NCBI GenBank assembly: GCA_964425605.1
Contig: CAYRNR010000015.1
Span: forward strand, 17,377 to 81,376
Direction of reading: 5' to 3'
Length of the DNA stretch: 64,000 nucleotides
Source of the DNA: CAYRNR01 sp964425605
Lineage (GTDB): Bacteria; Myxococcota_A; UBA796; UBA9615; CAYRNR01
The notes under the pieces were generated by a model. The model had not been told where the DNA came from. It saw nothing but the letters and a program-made list of their open reading frames with translations, and did no database searches. Below are positions 41,975-53,096 of the stretch, piece after piece. Made by a program: the position numbers and the translations under genes. The first letter of the stretch is position 1; each line of letters starts with the position of its first letter.

Positions 41975-42616
41975 GTGAGCACCGAGCCCCATCGACGAGG
42001 GAACAGGGGAAGCCGCAAGGGTGTCCACCCGGGTGTCCACCGGGAGGCCCTGGATCTGCTGAGCGACCTGACCCACGAAGCCACCGCCGTCACCGAGGCC
42101 GCCCAGCGCCTGGTTCAGCTGGCCGCGGGCGGACGCACCTCGAGCCGCGCCGTGGCCGCGGCGCTGGAGACCGAACCCCACGAGGGCGTCTTGCGGGAGC
42201 TGGGCCGCCTCGCCGGCCAGGCCCCGGACTCGTCCCCGGAGCGCCTGTTGCGCCTCGCCCAGGGCCGCTCGCGCGAGGCTCGCCGCCGCCGCAACCCCAT
42301 CGCCTGCAACGAGGGATTCGTCTGCCTCCACTGCGGCGCCGAGGTGCTGCCCGCCAGCGGCGGATTCCAGCGCAACCACTGCCCCGAGTGTCTCCACTCG
42401 AGGCACGTGGACGTGGTGCCCGGGGATCGACGGAACGACTGCGGCGGGCTGATGGAGCCGTTCGCCATGGAGCAGGCGGGCTCGGATCAGCTCTGGGTCC
42501 ACCACCGCTGCCAGCTGTGCGGGGTCGTCCAGCGGGTCCGCGCCGCCGTGGGCAGGACGACCCAGCCCGACTCGCCCGGCGCCCTGCGCGCCCTGAGCTC
42601 GAGGGAACGGACCTGA
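41975..42616 (+). CDS. RNHCP domain protein
   Basis: A 213-residue protein with a GTG start. The C-terminal part is the RNHCP domain: FVCLHCGAEVLPASGGFQRN, then HCPECLHSRHVD, and HHRCQLCGVVQRVRA, a cysteine-rich zinc-ribbon type module. The first ~105 residues are Arg/Ala-rich helices of unknown function. The domain is usually found alone in Firmicutes and other bacteria; here it heads the operon with tilS, sharing an overlapping stop/start, which hints at an RNA-related role. Confidence 0.8.
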   Translation: MSTEPHRRGNRGSRKGVHPGVHREALDLLSDLTHEATAVTEAAQRLVQLAAGGRTSSRAVAAALETEPHEGVLRELGRLAGQAPDSSPERLLRLAQGRSREARRRRNPIACNEGFVCLHCGAEVLPASGGFQRNHCPECLHSRHVDVVPGDRRNDCGGLMEPFAMEQAGSDQLWVHHRCQLCGVVQRVRAAVGRTTQPDSPGALRALSSRERT

Positions 42617-43989
42617 TGCACGAGCTGCTCTGCCGTGTCCAGGCCGCCCTCACCGGCCCCTGCCAGGTGCCTCCGGGCGCCCACGTGCTCGTGGCCTGCA
42701 GCGGCGGTCGGGATTCCCAGGTGTTGCTGCGAGCGCTCGCGGAGCTCGCCGGCGGCCATCCCCTGAAGCTCAGCGCGGTCACCGTGGACCACGGGCTCCG
42801 TCCCGGCACGGAACGCGAGGCCGCGCTGGTGGAGGGGACGTGCGCCGACCTGGGGATTCCCTGGTCCGTCGTCCGGGTGACCGTCCCGGAGGAGCTCGTG
42901 CAGCAGCGCGGTCCCGAGGCCGCCGCTCGCGAGCTTCGCCACGGGGCCCTGCGCGACGCGAGCGCTGCGGCCGGCGCCGACGTGGTGGCCCTGGCGCACC
43001 ACCTCCAGGACCAGGCCGAGACCGTGCTGATGCGCGCCCTGGTGGGCACGGGGCTGCGGGGCCTCGGCGCCATGGAGCCCCGCAACGATCTCCTCGTCCG
43101 GCCGTTGCTGGACGTGGACGTGGATCTCCTGGCGGCCTACGCCCAGGATCGTTCCATCGCCTGGATCGAGGACGACACGAACCGAGATCCCCGGTTCCTG
43201 CGCAATCGGGTACGCGGCGAGCTGATGCCGGTGGTCCGCGACGTCTTCGGCACCTCGGGTGCGCGCAACCTCGCAGGTCTGGCCCGCCGCGCCTCGGCGG
43301 ACCATCGACTGCTGGAGACGATGGCCGAGGCCGCGCTCGACGCCGCCCGCGACGGGCAGGGGTGGGTGAGCGTCGCTGGTCTACGGGACGCGGATCCAGC
43401 CCTGGCCGCCCGCATGATCCACACCCTGGTACGACGGGCGCGTCCCCACGTCTCGGTGAGTCAGCTCCACACGGACGCGGCGCTGGAGCTGCTGCGAGGG
43501 GACGATCGAACCGCCGGCGTGGACCTCCCGGAGGGGCTGCGGCTGGAGAGGGTAGGGGAGGCGCTGCGGGCGGTGGCTGACGGGGCCACTGCGCCCGACT
43601 GCCCTGCCCAGGCCCTCCCCGTCGAGGGTTCCGTGCGGTGGCCGGTGGACGGGATCCGCGTGGAGGCGACCGTGCACCGGGATCACGGCCGCGTCGTGGC
43701 CGGAGACGGCGCGGGGCGCGCTCGCGCGTGGTTTGATCTGGATCGGTTGACAAGGCCCCTTTCCGTGCGCAAGTTTGCTCCCGGAACCCGAATTCGACCC
43801 TTCGGTAGTACGGGTACCAAGAGGATCACCGACCTGCTGGGAGAGGCCGGGATCCCGCGGCGGTCGAGGCCCACGTGGCCCGTGGTGACCGACGCGGCGC
43901 AGGTGATCTGGGTCCCAGGCGCGCGAGCCGCTCACGTGGCGCGCGTCTCCGATGGGACCCGGAGAATCCTGGAACTCTCCCTGGGATGA
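42616..43989 (+). CDS. tilS: tRNA(Ile)-lysidine synthetase
   Basis: A 457-residue enzyme from ATG 42616 in the previous stop (TGATG). The PP-loop motif ACSGGRDSQVLL (Ser29 to Ser34 core) and the downstream LAHHLQDQAETVLMRALVGT and EDDTNRDPRFLRNRVR are diagnostic for TilS, which changes C34 to lysidine in the CAU anticodon of tRNA-Ile so that it reads AUA. The C-terminal half, with the VRKFAPGTRIRP domain, is full length. tilS-ftsH order is widely conserved. Confidence 0.95.
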   Translation: MHELLCRVQAALTGPCQVPPGAHVLVACSGGRDSQVLLRALAELAGGHPLKLSAVTVDHGLRPGTEREAALVEGTCADLGIPWSVVRVTVPEELVQQRGPEAAARELRHGALRDASAAAGADVVALAHHLQDQAETVLMRALVGTGLRGLGAMEPRNDLLVRPLLDVDVDLLAAYAQDRSIAWIEDDTNRDPRFLRNRVRGELMPVVRDVFGTSGARNLAGLARRASADHRLLETMAEAALDAARDGQGWVSVAGLRDADPALAARMIHTLVRRARPHVSVSQLHTDAALELLRGDDRTAGVDLPEGLRLERVGEALRAVADGATAPDCPAQALPVEGSVRWPVDGIRVEATVHRDHGRVVAGDGAGRARAWFDLDRLTRPLSVRKFAPGTRIRPFGSTGTKRITDLLGEAGIPRRSRPTWPVVTDAAQVIWVPGARAAHVARVSDGTRRILELSLG

Positions 43990-43993
43990 GACG

Positions 43994-45820
<1,827 letters not shown>

Positions 45821-45832
45821 ACCGGCAACACC

Positions 45833-46693
45833 GTGTCCCTCCGATCCGTCGAACCCATCGAGCTGAGCTGGCGCGGCGGCGTGGTACGCAGCGGCCCAGC
45901 GCCGCTGGTGATGGGCATCCTCAACGTCACCCCCGACTCGTTCTCCGACGGAGGCCTGTTCTGCGATCGAGACGCCGCCGTGGAGCGCGCCCGATCCATG
46001 GTGGAGCGTGGCGCCGACGTGCTGGACGTGGGAGGGGAGTCCACACGCCCCGGCGCGGAGCCCGTCCCGCCGGCGCTCCAGATCGAGCGGGTCGTGCCGG
46101 TCATCGCCGCCATCGCCGATCTCGGCGTGCCGGTCTCGGTGGACACGGCCTGCGCCCACGTCGCCCGCGCAGCCCTCGACGCGGGCGCGGACTGGATCAA
46201 CGACGTCACGGCCCTCTCCGATCCCGAGATGGGACCGCTGGCGGCCAGACGCGGCTGTCCGGTGGTGCTGATGCACATGCGCGGTGAGCCGCGCACGATG
46301 CAGCGCGACGTGCAGTACACCGACGTGGTGTCCGAGGTGGTAGACTACCTCCACGACCGCGGACGGTACGCGGAGTCCCTCGGGATCCCGCGCTGCAACG
46401 TGATCCTGGATCCGGGAATCGGCTTCGGAAAACGACCGGAGCACAACCTGGAGCTGCTTCGGGCCGTACCCCGGCTCGTGGACACGGGCTACGCCGTCGG
46501 GGTCGGCGCCTCGCGCAAGTCGTTCCTGGGGGCCTGCTTCGGCATGGAGCCCGGCGAGCGACGGATGGGTTCGGTGGCTGCCGCGCTGGCCGCCGCCGCT
46601 GGCGGAGCGCACCTGGTGAGGGTGCACGACGTGAAGGCCACACGTCGGGCAGTGGACGTTTTGGGCGGCATCGCCGCAGCTCGAGGGCTGTAG
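45833..46693 (+). CDS. folP: Dihydropteroate synthase
   Basis: A 286-residue TIM-barrel enzyme of folate synthesis with NVTPDSFSDGG, DVGGESTRPGA, VSVDT, NDVTALSD, VLMHMRGEP, DPGIGFGKRPEHN and GASRKSFLG, covering the full set of substrate-binding blocks. GTG start. It follows ftsH by 12 bases, the same order as in many bacteria. Confidence 0.97.
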   Translation: MSLRSVEPIELSWRGGVVRSGPAPLVMGILNVTPDSFSDGGLFCDRDAAVERARSMVERGADVLDVGGESTRPGAEPVPPALQIERVVPVIAAIADLGVPVSVDTACAHVARAALDAGADWINDVTALSDPEMGPLAARRGCPVVLMHMRGEPRTMQRDVQYTDVVSEVVDYLHDRGRYAESLGIPRCNVILDPGIGFGKRPEHNLELLRAVPRLVDTGYAVGVGASRKSFLGACFGMEPGERRMGSVAAALAAAAGGAHLVRVHDVKATRRAVDVLGGIAAARGL

Positions 46694-46710
46694 GGCGGGC
46701 GGAGACCGGG

Positions 46711-47583
46711 ATGACCGAGCTGTTCGGAACTTTCCGATGGGTCGACCTGCTCGATGTCCTCATCCTCTACTACATCTTCTACCGCGCGCTGCTGATCCTG
46801 AAGGGTACGCGCGCCTTCCAGGTCCTGTTCGGGCTCGTGCTCATCTCGTTTCTGTACTTCCTCAGCGAGTGGCTCGAGCTCGTCACCATCAACTGGATCC
46901 TCAAGGAGCTGTTCGGTTACCTCGTCCTGGCCATCGTGATCATCTTCCAGATGGACATCCGCCGCGGCCTCGCCCGCATGGGTGTGCCGTTCATGGGGGC
47001 GGTCCAGAAGCAGGAGGAGGTGCAGCTGTTCGAGGAGATCTCCCGCGCCTGCTTCACCCTGGCCGGACGAGGGGAGGGCGCGCTGATCGCCGTGGAGCGG
47101 GACGCCGACCTGATCAGCATCGTCGGCGAGGGCACCGAGCTGGACGCCCAGGTCTCCGCAGCCCTGCTGGTGTCGATCTTCAACAAGCACGCCCCCATCC
47201 ACGACGGCGCGGTGATCATCCGCAAGGGCCGCGTGGAGATGGCCGGGGCGTTCCTGCCCCTGTCGGGGAACCCGGACCTGGATCGCTACATGGGCACCCG
47301 CCACCGGGCGGCCATCGGCCTCACCGAGGAGGCCGACGCGCTGGTGTTCCTGGTCAGCGAGGAGTTCCAGACCGTGTCGCTGGTGGTGAGCGGGCGGGTG
47401 ACCACGGTGGCCGACACCGACGCCCTGCGCCTGGCCGTGAACACGGCGACGCGCCAGAAGGAGGAGGACGAGGACGAGGAGGAGTCGATCCCCACCCACC
47501 CGTCCATGGAGTTCGCGGCGCTGACGTCCCAGTCCCCCGCCGAGTCGGGTGAAGAGGTGCGGACGATGGAGGAGGACGCATGA
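46711..47583 (+). CDS. cdaA: Diadenylate cyclase CdaA
   Basis: A 290-residue membrane enzyme making c-di-AMP. Three membrane segments fill the first ~100 residues. The DAC domain carries HDGAVIIRKG (DGA at 165-167) and GTRHRAAIGL (RHR at 197-199), the ATP and metal motifs. An acidic C-terminal tail (KEEDEDEEES) is added. The cdaA-cdaR-glmM gene order is the standard c-di-AMP operon. c-di-AMP signalling is typical of Firmicutes and Actinobacteria and is present in some deltaproteobacteria/Myxococcota, which helps place the organism. Confidence 0.95.
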   Translation: MTELFGTFRWVDLLDVLILYYIFYRALLILKGTRAFQVLFGLVLISFLYFLSEWLELVTINWILKELFGYLVLAIVIIFQMDIRRGLARMGVPFMGAVQKQEEVQLFEEISRACFTLAGRGEGALIAVERDADLISIVGEGTELDAQVSAALLVSIFNKHAPIHDGAVIIRKGRVEMAGAFLPLSGNPDLDRYMGTRHRAAIGLTEEADALVFLVSEEFQTVSLVVSGRVTTVADTDALRLAVNTATRQKEEDEDEEESIPTHPSMEFAALTSQSPAESGEEVRTMEEDA

Positions 47584-48602
47584 CCGGCCAGGCACCGTCC
47601 CCCTCGCCCGTGAACCCGGCGTGGCGCGAGATCCGCCGGTTCTTCCGGGACGCCGTGCGCAACAACCTCAACCTCAAGATCATCGCCGCGGCCCTGGCCG
47701 TGGTGGCCTGGCTGCTGGTCCAGGGGCGGCCCACCGCCGAGGAGTACGCCACCATCCGGCTGGACTACTCTTGGCCCGAGGAGCTGGTGCTCGACGGAGA
47801 GCCGGTGGACCAGGTCCTGGTCAAGTGCGTGGGCCCGCGCGCCAACCTCCGCGAGATGACCCACCGTGACCTGCGCTACCGCATCGACCTCGGCGACGCC
47901 GCGGCCGGTGAGACGACCCTCAACCTCACGGGCATGCTGGTCGAGGACCTGCCCAGCAACCTTTCCATCACCACCATCAGCCCCGCGTCCCTGTCCTTCC
48001 GCTTCGACGAGCGCCTCACCAAGGCGGTCCAGGTGAGCGTGCCCACCCGGGGCGAGCCCGCGTTCGGGTTCGAGATCCAGGAGATCGTGGTCGAGCCCAA
48101 CGTGGTGGCGCTGTCCGGGGCGAGCCCCGATCTGGAGCCCCTGGAGGAGGTGCGCACGCGGCCCCTCGATCTGGCGGGCCGGGACCGCAACTTCGCCGAG
48201 ATCCTCTCGCTGGACCTGGGCTCGCTGCGCGCGCGCCCCGAACAGGACGCCGAGGTGTCGGTCTACGTGCGACTGGCCCAGGTGATCGAGGAGCGGGAGA
48301 TGGAGGTCGCGGTCACCCTGCCCGAGGAGCTGGAGGGGGTGACCGTGGAGCCGGTCCACGCCACGGTGACCCTGCACGGACCCGCCCGCGAGCTCCACCG
48401 GGTCATGGCGGCGAGCATCCACGTGTACGTGGACGATCCCGACGTCACGTTCCGCAGCGGCAAGGCCCGCGTGGAGTACGCCCCCATGGGCAAGGGGGAG
48501 GGACAGCCCCGCGTGAGGGTCCAGGCAGAGGGGTTGCCCGAAGCCGTCGAGGTGAGGTCCCTCGAACCCTCCAGCTTCGCCCTGGTCCGGAGCGGACGTT
48601 GA
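47580..48602 (+). CDS. cdaR: YbbR/CdaR, regulator of CdaA
   Basis: A 340-residue protein with one N-terminal membrane helix (LKIIAAALAVVAWLLVQGRP) followed by YbbR repeats (for example VQVSVPTRGEPAFGFEIQEI) that extend into the periplasm. CdaR binds CdaA and adjusts c-di-AMP synthesis. ATG overlaps the cdaA stop; it overlaps glmM by four bases. Confidence 0.9.
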   Translation: MTGQAPSPSPVNPAWREIRRFFRDAVRNNLNLKIIAAALAVVAWLLVQGRPTAEEYATIRLDYSWPEELVLDGEPVDQVLVKCVGPRANLREMTHRDLRYRIDLGDAAAGETTLNLTGMLVEDLPSNLSITTISPASLSFRFDERLTKAVQVSVPTRGEPAFGFEIQEIVVEPNVVALSGASPDLEPLEEVRTRPLDLAGRDRNFAEILSLDLGSLRARPEQDAEVSVYVRLAQVIEEREMEVAVTLPEELEGVTVEPVHATVTLHGPARELHRVMAASIHVYVDDPDVTFRSGKARVEYAPMGKGEGQPRVRVQAEGLPEAVEVRSLEPSSFALVRSGR

Positions 48603-49906
48603 GCCAGCGGCGGTATTTCGGCACCGACGGGATTCGCGGCAGGGCCGGCCAGCCCCCGCTGACGCCGGGCCTCGTGCTGCGCCTCGGGCGCGCCCTCGCG
48701 CGATCCAGGCCCGGGACGGTGGTCATCGGGCGAGACACCCGGCTCTCCTCGCCCGCCCTGCGCGACGCCCTGGCAGCGGGCCTCCTCGCCGACGGCGCCC
48801 ACGTGGTGGATCTCGGCGTGATCCCCACGCCAGGGGTGGCCTGCGAGGTCCTGCGGCGCGGCGCCTCCGCCGGCATCGCCGTCACCGCCAGCCACAATCC
48901 CTACCAGGACAACGGCATCAAGGTGTTCGGACCGGACGGCACCAAGCTCGACGACGACGACGAGGCCCGCCTGGAGGCCGACCTGGACGCCCTGGACCCC
49001 GACGATCCCGGTGAGGTAGGCCGCTGGACCGAGGACGGCGCCGCCGCCCGCCGGGCCTACGTGGCGAGCCTGGCCCCGGATGCCCCCTTCGCCAGCGGCC
49101 TACACGTGCTCGTGGACGCCGCCAACGGCGCCGCGTCCGCGCTGGCGGCCGAGGTCCTGGAGGCCACCGGTGCAAGCGTGACGGCCCTGAGCTGCGACCC
49201 GGACGGGACCAACATCAACGTGGACTGCGGCGCCCTGCACCCGGCGCGGCTGTGCGAGCGCATCGTCGCCGGCGAGGCCCAGCTGGGCGTGGCCCTGGAC
49301 GGGGACGCGGATCGGTGCGTGATGGCCGGGGAGGACGGACAGCTCATCGACGGCGACGTGCTCATCGCCCTGCTCGCCCTGCACCGAGGCCTCGACCGGG
49401 TCGTGGGTACGGTCATGACCAACGAGGGAGTCGTGCGGCACCTCCAGGATCGGGGCGTGGCCGTGACCCGCGCCGCGGTGGGGGATCGCAACGTCCTGCT
49501 CGCCATGCGGCGGGAGGGGGCGCTCCTGGGCGGCGAGTCCAGCGGACACGTGATCCAGCTGGACCTCAGCCCCACCGGCGACGGGCTGGCCACCGCCCTG
49601 GCCGCGCTGCGGTTGCGCCAGGACGCGGGCCGGCCCCTGTGCGAGCTGGCCGCCGAGATCCCCCGCTTCCCCTCGACGCTGCGCGCGGTGCGCGTCCGCG
49701 AGAAGGTCCCCCTGGACGAGGTCCCCGACCTGAAAGCGGTCATCGAGGGGGTGGAGGCCGGGCTGACCGGCCGCGGGCGGGTCCTGGTGCGCTATTCGGG
49801 GACCGAGCCGGTGTTGCGGGTGTTCGTGGAGGGCGCCGACGACGATCAGGTGCGTGCCTGCTGCGACGAGCTGGCGGCGACCGCCCATCGACTGCTGGGC
49901 GAGTAG
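48599..49906 (+). CDS. glmM: Phosphoglucosamine mutase
   Basis: A 435-residue enzyme with a TTG start in the cdaR stop. It has YFGTDGIRGRAGQPPLTPG at the N-terminus, the phosphoserine loop VTASHNPYQDNGIK (Ser98), the metal loop ALDGDADRCVM, the GGESSGHVI motif and the phosphate-binding loop RYSGTEPVLRVF. It makes glucosamine-1-phosphate for UDP-GlcNAc. In other bacteria GlmM interacts with and inhibits CdaA. Confidence 0.96.
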   Translation: MSQRRYFGTDGIRGRAGQPPLTPGLVLRLGRALARSRPGTVVIGRDTRLSSPALRDALAAGLLADGAHVVDLGVIPTPGVACEVLRRGASAGIAVTASHNPYQDNGIKVFGPDGTKLDDDDEARLEADLDALDPDDPGEVGRWTEDGAAARRAYVASLAPDAPFASGLHVLVDAANGAASALAAEVLEATGASVTALSCDPDGTNINVDCGALHPARLCERIVAGEAQLGVALDGDADRCVMAGEDGQLIDGDVLIALLALHRGLDRVVGTVMTNEGVVRHLQDRGVAVTRAAVGDRNVLLAMRREGALLGGESSGHVIQLDLSPTGDGLATALAALRLRQDAGRPLCELAAEIPRFPSTLRAVRVREKVPLDEVPDLKAVIEGVEAGLTGRGRVLVRYSGTEPVLRVFVEGADDDQVRACCDELAATAHRLLGE

Positions 49907-49916
49907 GAGGAACGAG

Positions 49917-50630
49917 ATGGCTCTGCTGGGTGTGAACATCGACCACGTGGCCACGCTGCGACAGGCGCGCGGTGCGGTCTACCCCGAACCCGTGATCGCC
50001 GCCGGGATCGCCGAGATGGCCGGCGCCGACCAGATCACCGTGCACATCCGCCAGGACCGCCGGCACATCCTCGACCGCGACCTTGAGGTGCTGGTCCAGA
50101 CGGTCCAGACGCGACTGAACGTGGAGATGGCCGCCACCGGCGAGATGGTCGAGGTGGTGGGCGCGGTGCGGCCACAGCAGGCGACGCTGGTCCCGGAGCG
50201 GCCCGACGAGATCACCACCGAGGGAGGCCTCGACGTGGTCAGCCACGCCGGCGACGTGCGGCGCGCCACCGGGGCCCTGTCGGATCTGGGGATCGCCGTG
50301 AGCGTCTTCATCGACCCGGACGCGGCCCAGATCGCGGCCTCGGCCGATCTGGGCATCGACCACATCGAGTTCAACACCGCGGCCTACGCCGAGACGCCCG
50401 ACGAGGCCGTCCGCGCCCGGGAGCTGAGCCGGCTGCTGACCGCGGTGGACGACGCCGCGAGGCACGATCTCCACGTGGCCGCGGGCCACGGGCTGCACTA
50501 CCACAACGTGCAGCCCCTCGTGGCCAACCCGCACATCGAGGAGTTCAACATCGGTCACGCCATCATCTCCCGCGCGGTGTTCTCCGGGCTCGCCGAGGCC
50601 GTCCGGGAGATGAAGCGGCTGGTGGGATGA
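49917..50630 (+). CDS. pdxJ: Pyridoxine 5'-phosphate synthase
   Basis: A 237-residue TIM barrel from ATG 49917 with GGAGG upstream. LGVNIDHVATLRQARGAVYP, HIRQDRRHI and LVPERPDEITTEGGLD are the PdxJ-specific blocks, and NIGHAIISRAVFSGL closes the protein. It condenses aminoacetone phosphate and deoxyxylulose-5-phosphate in the DXP-dependent B6 pathway. pdxJ-acpS order is conserved in many proteobacteria. Confidence 0.96.
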   Translation: MALLGVNIDHVATLRQARGAVYPEPVIAAGIAEMAGADQITVHIRQDRRHILDRDLEVLVQTVQTRLNVEMAATGEMVEVVGAVRPQQATLVPERPDEITTEGGLDVVSHAGDVRRATGALSDLGIAVSVFIDPDAAQIAASADLGIDHIEFNTAAYAETPDEAVRARELSRLLTAVDDAARHDLHVAAGHGLHYHNVQPLVANPHIEEFNIGHAIISRAVFSGLAEAVREMKRLVG

Positions 50631-51034
50631 GCGTCCTCGGTATCGGCGTGGACGTGGTGGACCTCGTCCGCTTCCGGCGCACCCTCGACGATCTGGGCGA
50701 GCGCTTCGTCGAGCGCATCTTCACCTCCTCCGAGGCCGCGTACGCGGCGCGCAGCGACCGCCGGTACGCCGAGCGGCTCGCAGCCCGGTTCGCCGCCAAG
50801 GAGGCGTTCGGCAAGGCCACGGGGCGGGGCATGACCGAGAACACCCGGTGGCGGGAGATCGAGGTGGTGCACGACGCCCGGGGGCGGCCCGGCCTCGAGC
50901 TCCACGGCGAGACCCGCAGGTTCGCCGACGGCCTGGGCGTGACTTCCATCCACCTCTCGCTGAGCCACGACGGCCCCGTGGCCGAGGCCCTCGTGGTCCT
51001 CGAGGGGGCCGCTGCGACGGAGGACGACCCGTGA
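50627..51034 (+). CDS. acpS: Holo-[acyl carrier protein] synthase
   Basis: A 135-residue 4'-phosphopantetheinyl transferase with GIGVDVVDLVRF (metal Asp) and RFAAKEAFGKATGRG (metal Glu). It activates ACP using coenzyme A. ATG overlaps the pdxJ stop and the gene overlaps nnrD by four bases. Confidence 0.95.
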   Translation: MSVLGIGVDVVDLVRFRRTLDDLGERFVERIFTSSEAAYAARSDRRYAERLAARFAAKEAFGKATGRGMTENTRWREIEVVHDARGRPGLELHGETRRFADGLGVTSIHLSLSHDGPVAEALVVLEGAAATEDDP

Positions 51035-52614
51035 TCGAGCTGCTGACCTCGACCGAGATGGCCGATCTCGACCGGCAGACCATCGAACAGGTGGGGATTC
51101 CCTCCATGGTGTTGATGGAGAACGCCGCCGACGGCTGCGCGCGCTCCATCGTGGACCGCTGGTCCGACCAGGTCGGCCGGGGCGTGGTGATCGTGGCGGG
51201 GCCTGGCAACAACGGCGGCGACGGCCACGTGATCGCCCGCAAGCTGGCCAACCGCGGGATCGCCGCGCAGGTGCTGTTGCTGGCCGACCCCGAGGGGATC
51301 CGCGGTGACGCCCGCACCAATCTGGACCTGTTGCCCGCGTTCGGCGTGCCGGTGACCCCGCTCCTCGACGAGGACGCCGTGCGGGCGGCCTCGACCCACC
51401 TGATCCACGCCGGGGTGGTGGTGGACGCCCTGTTCGGCACGGGGCTGGAGCGCCCCCTGGGCGGGCGCTTCGCGGCCATGGTGGAGGTGATCAACGGCGC
51501 TGGACGGCCCGTGATGGCCGTGGACATCCCCAGCGGCGTCAACGCCTCCACCGGCGAGGTCCTGGGGTGCGCGGTGCGGGCGGATCTCTCGGTGACGTTC
51601 TGCCGCCCCAAGCGCGGCCACTTCTTCCACCCCGGGGCGGCGGCCTGCGGCGAGGTGGAGGTGGTGGACATCGGCGTCCCGGAGGGGCGCGTCGTGGCCG
51701 CGTCCGTGGCCTCCGAGCTGCTGGGGCCGGACGCCCTGGCGCGGCTGTGCGAGACGCGCCCGGGTCGCTCCCACAAGGGGACGTACGGGCACCTGCTGAT
51801 CCTGGCCGGGAGCGAGTCCATGCCGGGCGCGGCCGTGCTCGCCGCCAACGCCGCCCTCGTCGGCGGAGTGGGCCTGGTGACCCTGGCCGTGCCCCGGTGC
51901 GCGAGGCCCCTGCTTCGTGGCCTGGTGCCCGAGGTGATCGTGGCCACGCTGCCCTCGGACGGGGCCGGTTTCGCAGCCGAGGCCGCGGACCACCTCGCCC
52001 CGCTGCTGCAGGGCAAGACCGCCGTCGCCATCGGGCCTGGCGTGGGACGGGAACCTGGGACCGCGGCATTCGTGCGCCGCGCCGCGGACGAGATCGACCT
52101 GCCCGTGGTGGTGGATGCCGATGGCCTGCGTGCCCTGGAGAGGCGCCCGTCGGCCGTGGACGCGCCGCGCGTGTTGACCCCGCATCCGGGCGAGATGGCC
52201 GCGATGGTGGGGCTCACCCACGCCGAGGTCGAGGGGGATCGCCCGGGCGCGGTGTCGGCCGCGGCGAGGGATCACGGCGCCGTGGTGGTCCTCAAGGGGG
52301 CCGCGAGCCTGGTGGCCTCTCCCGAGGGCGCCCTCCTCGTCAACCCCACGGGCAACCCTGGAATGGCCTCGGCGGGCACCGGGGACGTGCTCACCGGGCT
52401 GCTGGGATCCCTCCTGGCCCAGCCGCGCCAGCTCGCGGGGGATACCCTCGGCGCGGCCGCAGCCGCGGTCTACCTCCACGGTCTGGCCGGTGATCTCGCA
52501 GCGGACGAGGTGGGAGAAGCCTCCCTGATGGCCTCGGACATCACAGGGGCCGTTCCGGCCGCCCTCGCCGCCGCCGCGGACGGCGAGCTGGAGGAGGCGT
52601 TTCGTTGGCGCTGA
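51031..52614 (+). CDS. nnrD: Bifunctional NAD(P)H-hydrate repair enzyme
   Basis: A 527-residue fusion. The N-terminal ~220 residues are the epimerase (YjeF N) with VIVAGPGNNGGDGHVIARKL and VDALFGTGLERPLGGR; the C-terminal part is the ADP-dependent dehydratase with GTYGHLLILAGSESMPGAAV, VLTPHPGEMAA and NPGMASAGTGDVLTG. It repairs NAD(P)H damaged by hydration. The GTG overlaps the acpS stop. A longer in-frame start at 50848 is a shadow through acpS. Confidence 0.95.
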   Translation: MIELLTSTEMADLDRQTIEQVGIPSMVLMENAADGCARSIVDRWSDQVGRGVVIVAGPGNNGGDGHVIARKLANRGIAAQVLLLADPEGIRGDARTNLDLLPAFGVPVTPLLDEDAVRAASTHLIHAGVVVDALFGTGLERPLGGRFAAMVEVINGAGRPVMAVDIPSGVNASTGEVLGCAVRADLSVTFCRPKRGHFFHPGAAACGEVEVVDIGVPEGRVVAASVASELLGPDALARLCETRPGRSHKGTYGHLLILAGSESMPGAAVLAANAALVGGVGLVTLAVPRCARPLLRGLVPEVIVATLPSDGAGFAAEAADHLAPLLQGKTAVAIGPGVGREPGTAAFVRRAADEIDLPVVVDADGLRALERRPSAVDAPRVLTPHPGEMAAMVGLTHAEVEGDRPGAVSAAARDHGAVVVLKGAASLVASPEGALLVNPTGNPGMASAGTGDVLTGLLGSLLAQPRQLAGDTLGAAAAAVYLHGLAGDLAADEVGEASLMASDITGAVPAALAAAADGELEEAFRWR

Positions 52615-53096
52615 TCCTGGACCTCCGCGGCCCCGAGGACACGCGGCGCCTGGGGCAGCTCCTCGGCGAGCTCGCAGGCCCGGGTACCCTGATCCGCCTC
52701 CTTGGACCCCTGGGGGCCGGCAAGACGGCCCTGGTCCAGGGCCTCGCGTCGGGTCTCGGCCTGGGCGATGAAGCCGGCGTCCGCAGCCCGTCCTTCGCGT
52801 TGATTCGAACCCATCCGGGGGGACGCCTGCCGCTGGTACACGTGGACCTCTACCGCCTCGGGGATCCCGACGAGCTCGTGGACCTCGGACTGGACGAGCA
52901 CCTGTCCGGCGAGGCGGTCACCGCCGTGGAGTGGGCCGACCGATTCGAGGGTGTCCTGCCCCGCGACGGGGCGTGGGAGATCCAGCTGGACTACACCGAG
53001 AGTGGCGGTCGCGTCGTCGAGATCCGCGGGGACGAGGAGTTCGTCTCGGCCGTGCGCGCTGCAACTGCCCGCGGTTCTGTGGAAAACTCGGATTGA
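52605..53096 (+). CDS. tsaE: tRNA threonylcarbamoyladenosine biosynthesis ATPase TsaE
   Basis: A 163-residue protein from TTG 52605 with GGAGGAGG upstream, overlapping nnrD by 10 bases. Walker A is GPLGAGKTALVQGLASGL, and VHVDLYRLGDPDELVDLGLD with VEWADR are the TsaE hallmarks. TsaE is the ATPase needed to reset the TsaB-TsaD complex in t6A formation. tsaB and tsaD are not in the window. Confidence 0.93.
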   Translation: MALILDLRGPEDTRRLGQLLGELAGPGTLIRLLGPLGAGKTALVQGLASGLGLGDEAGVRSPSFALIRTHPGGRLPLVHVDLYRLGDPDELVDLGLDEHLSGEAVTAVEWADRFEGVLPRDGAWEIQLDYTESGGRVVEIRGDEEFVSAVRAATARGSVENSD

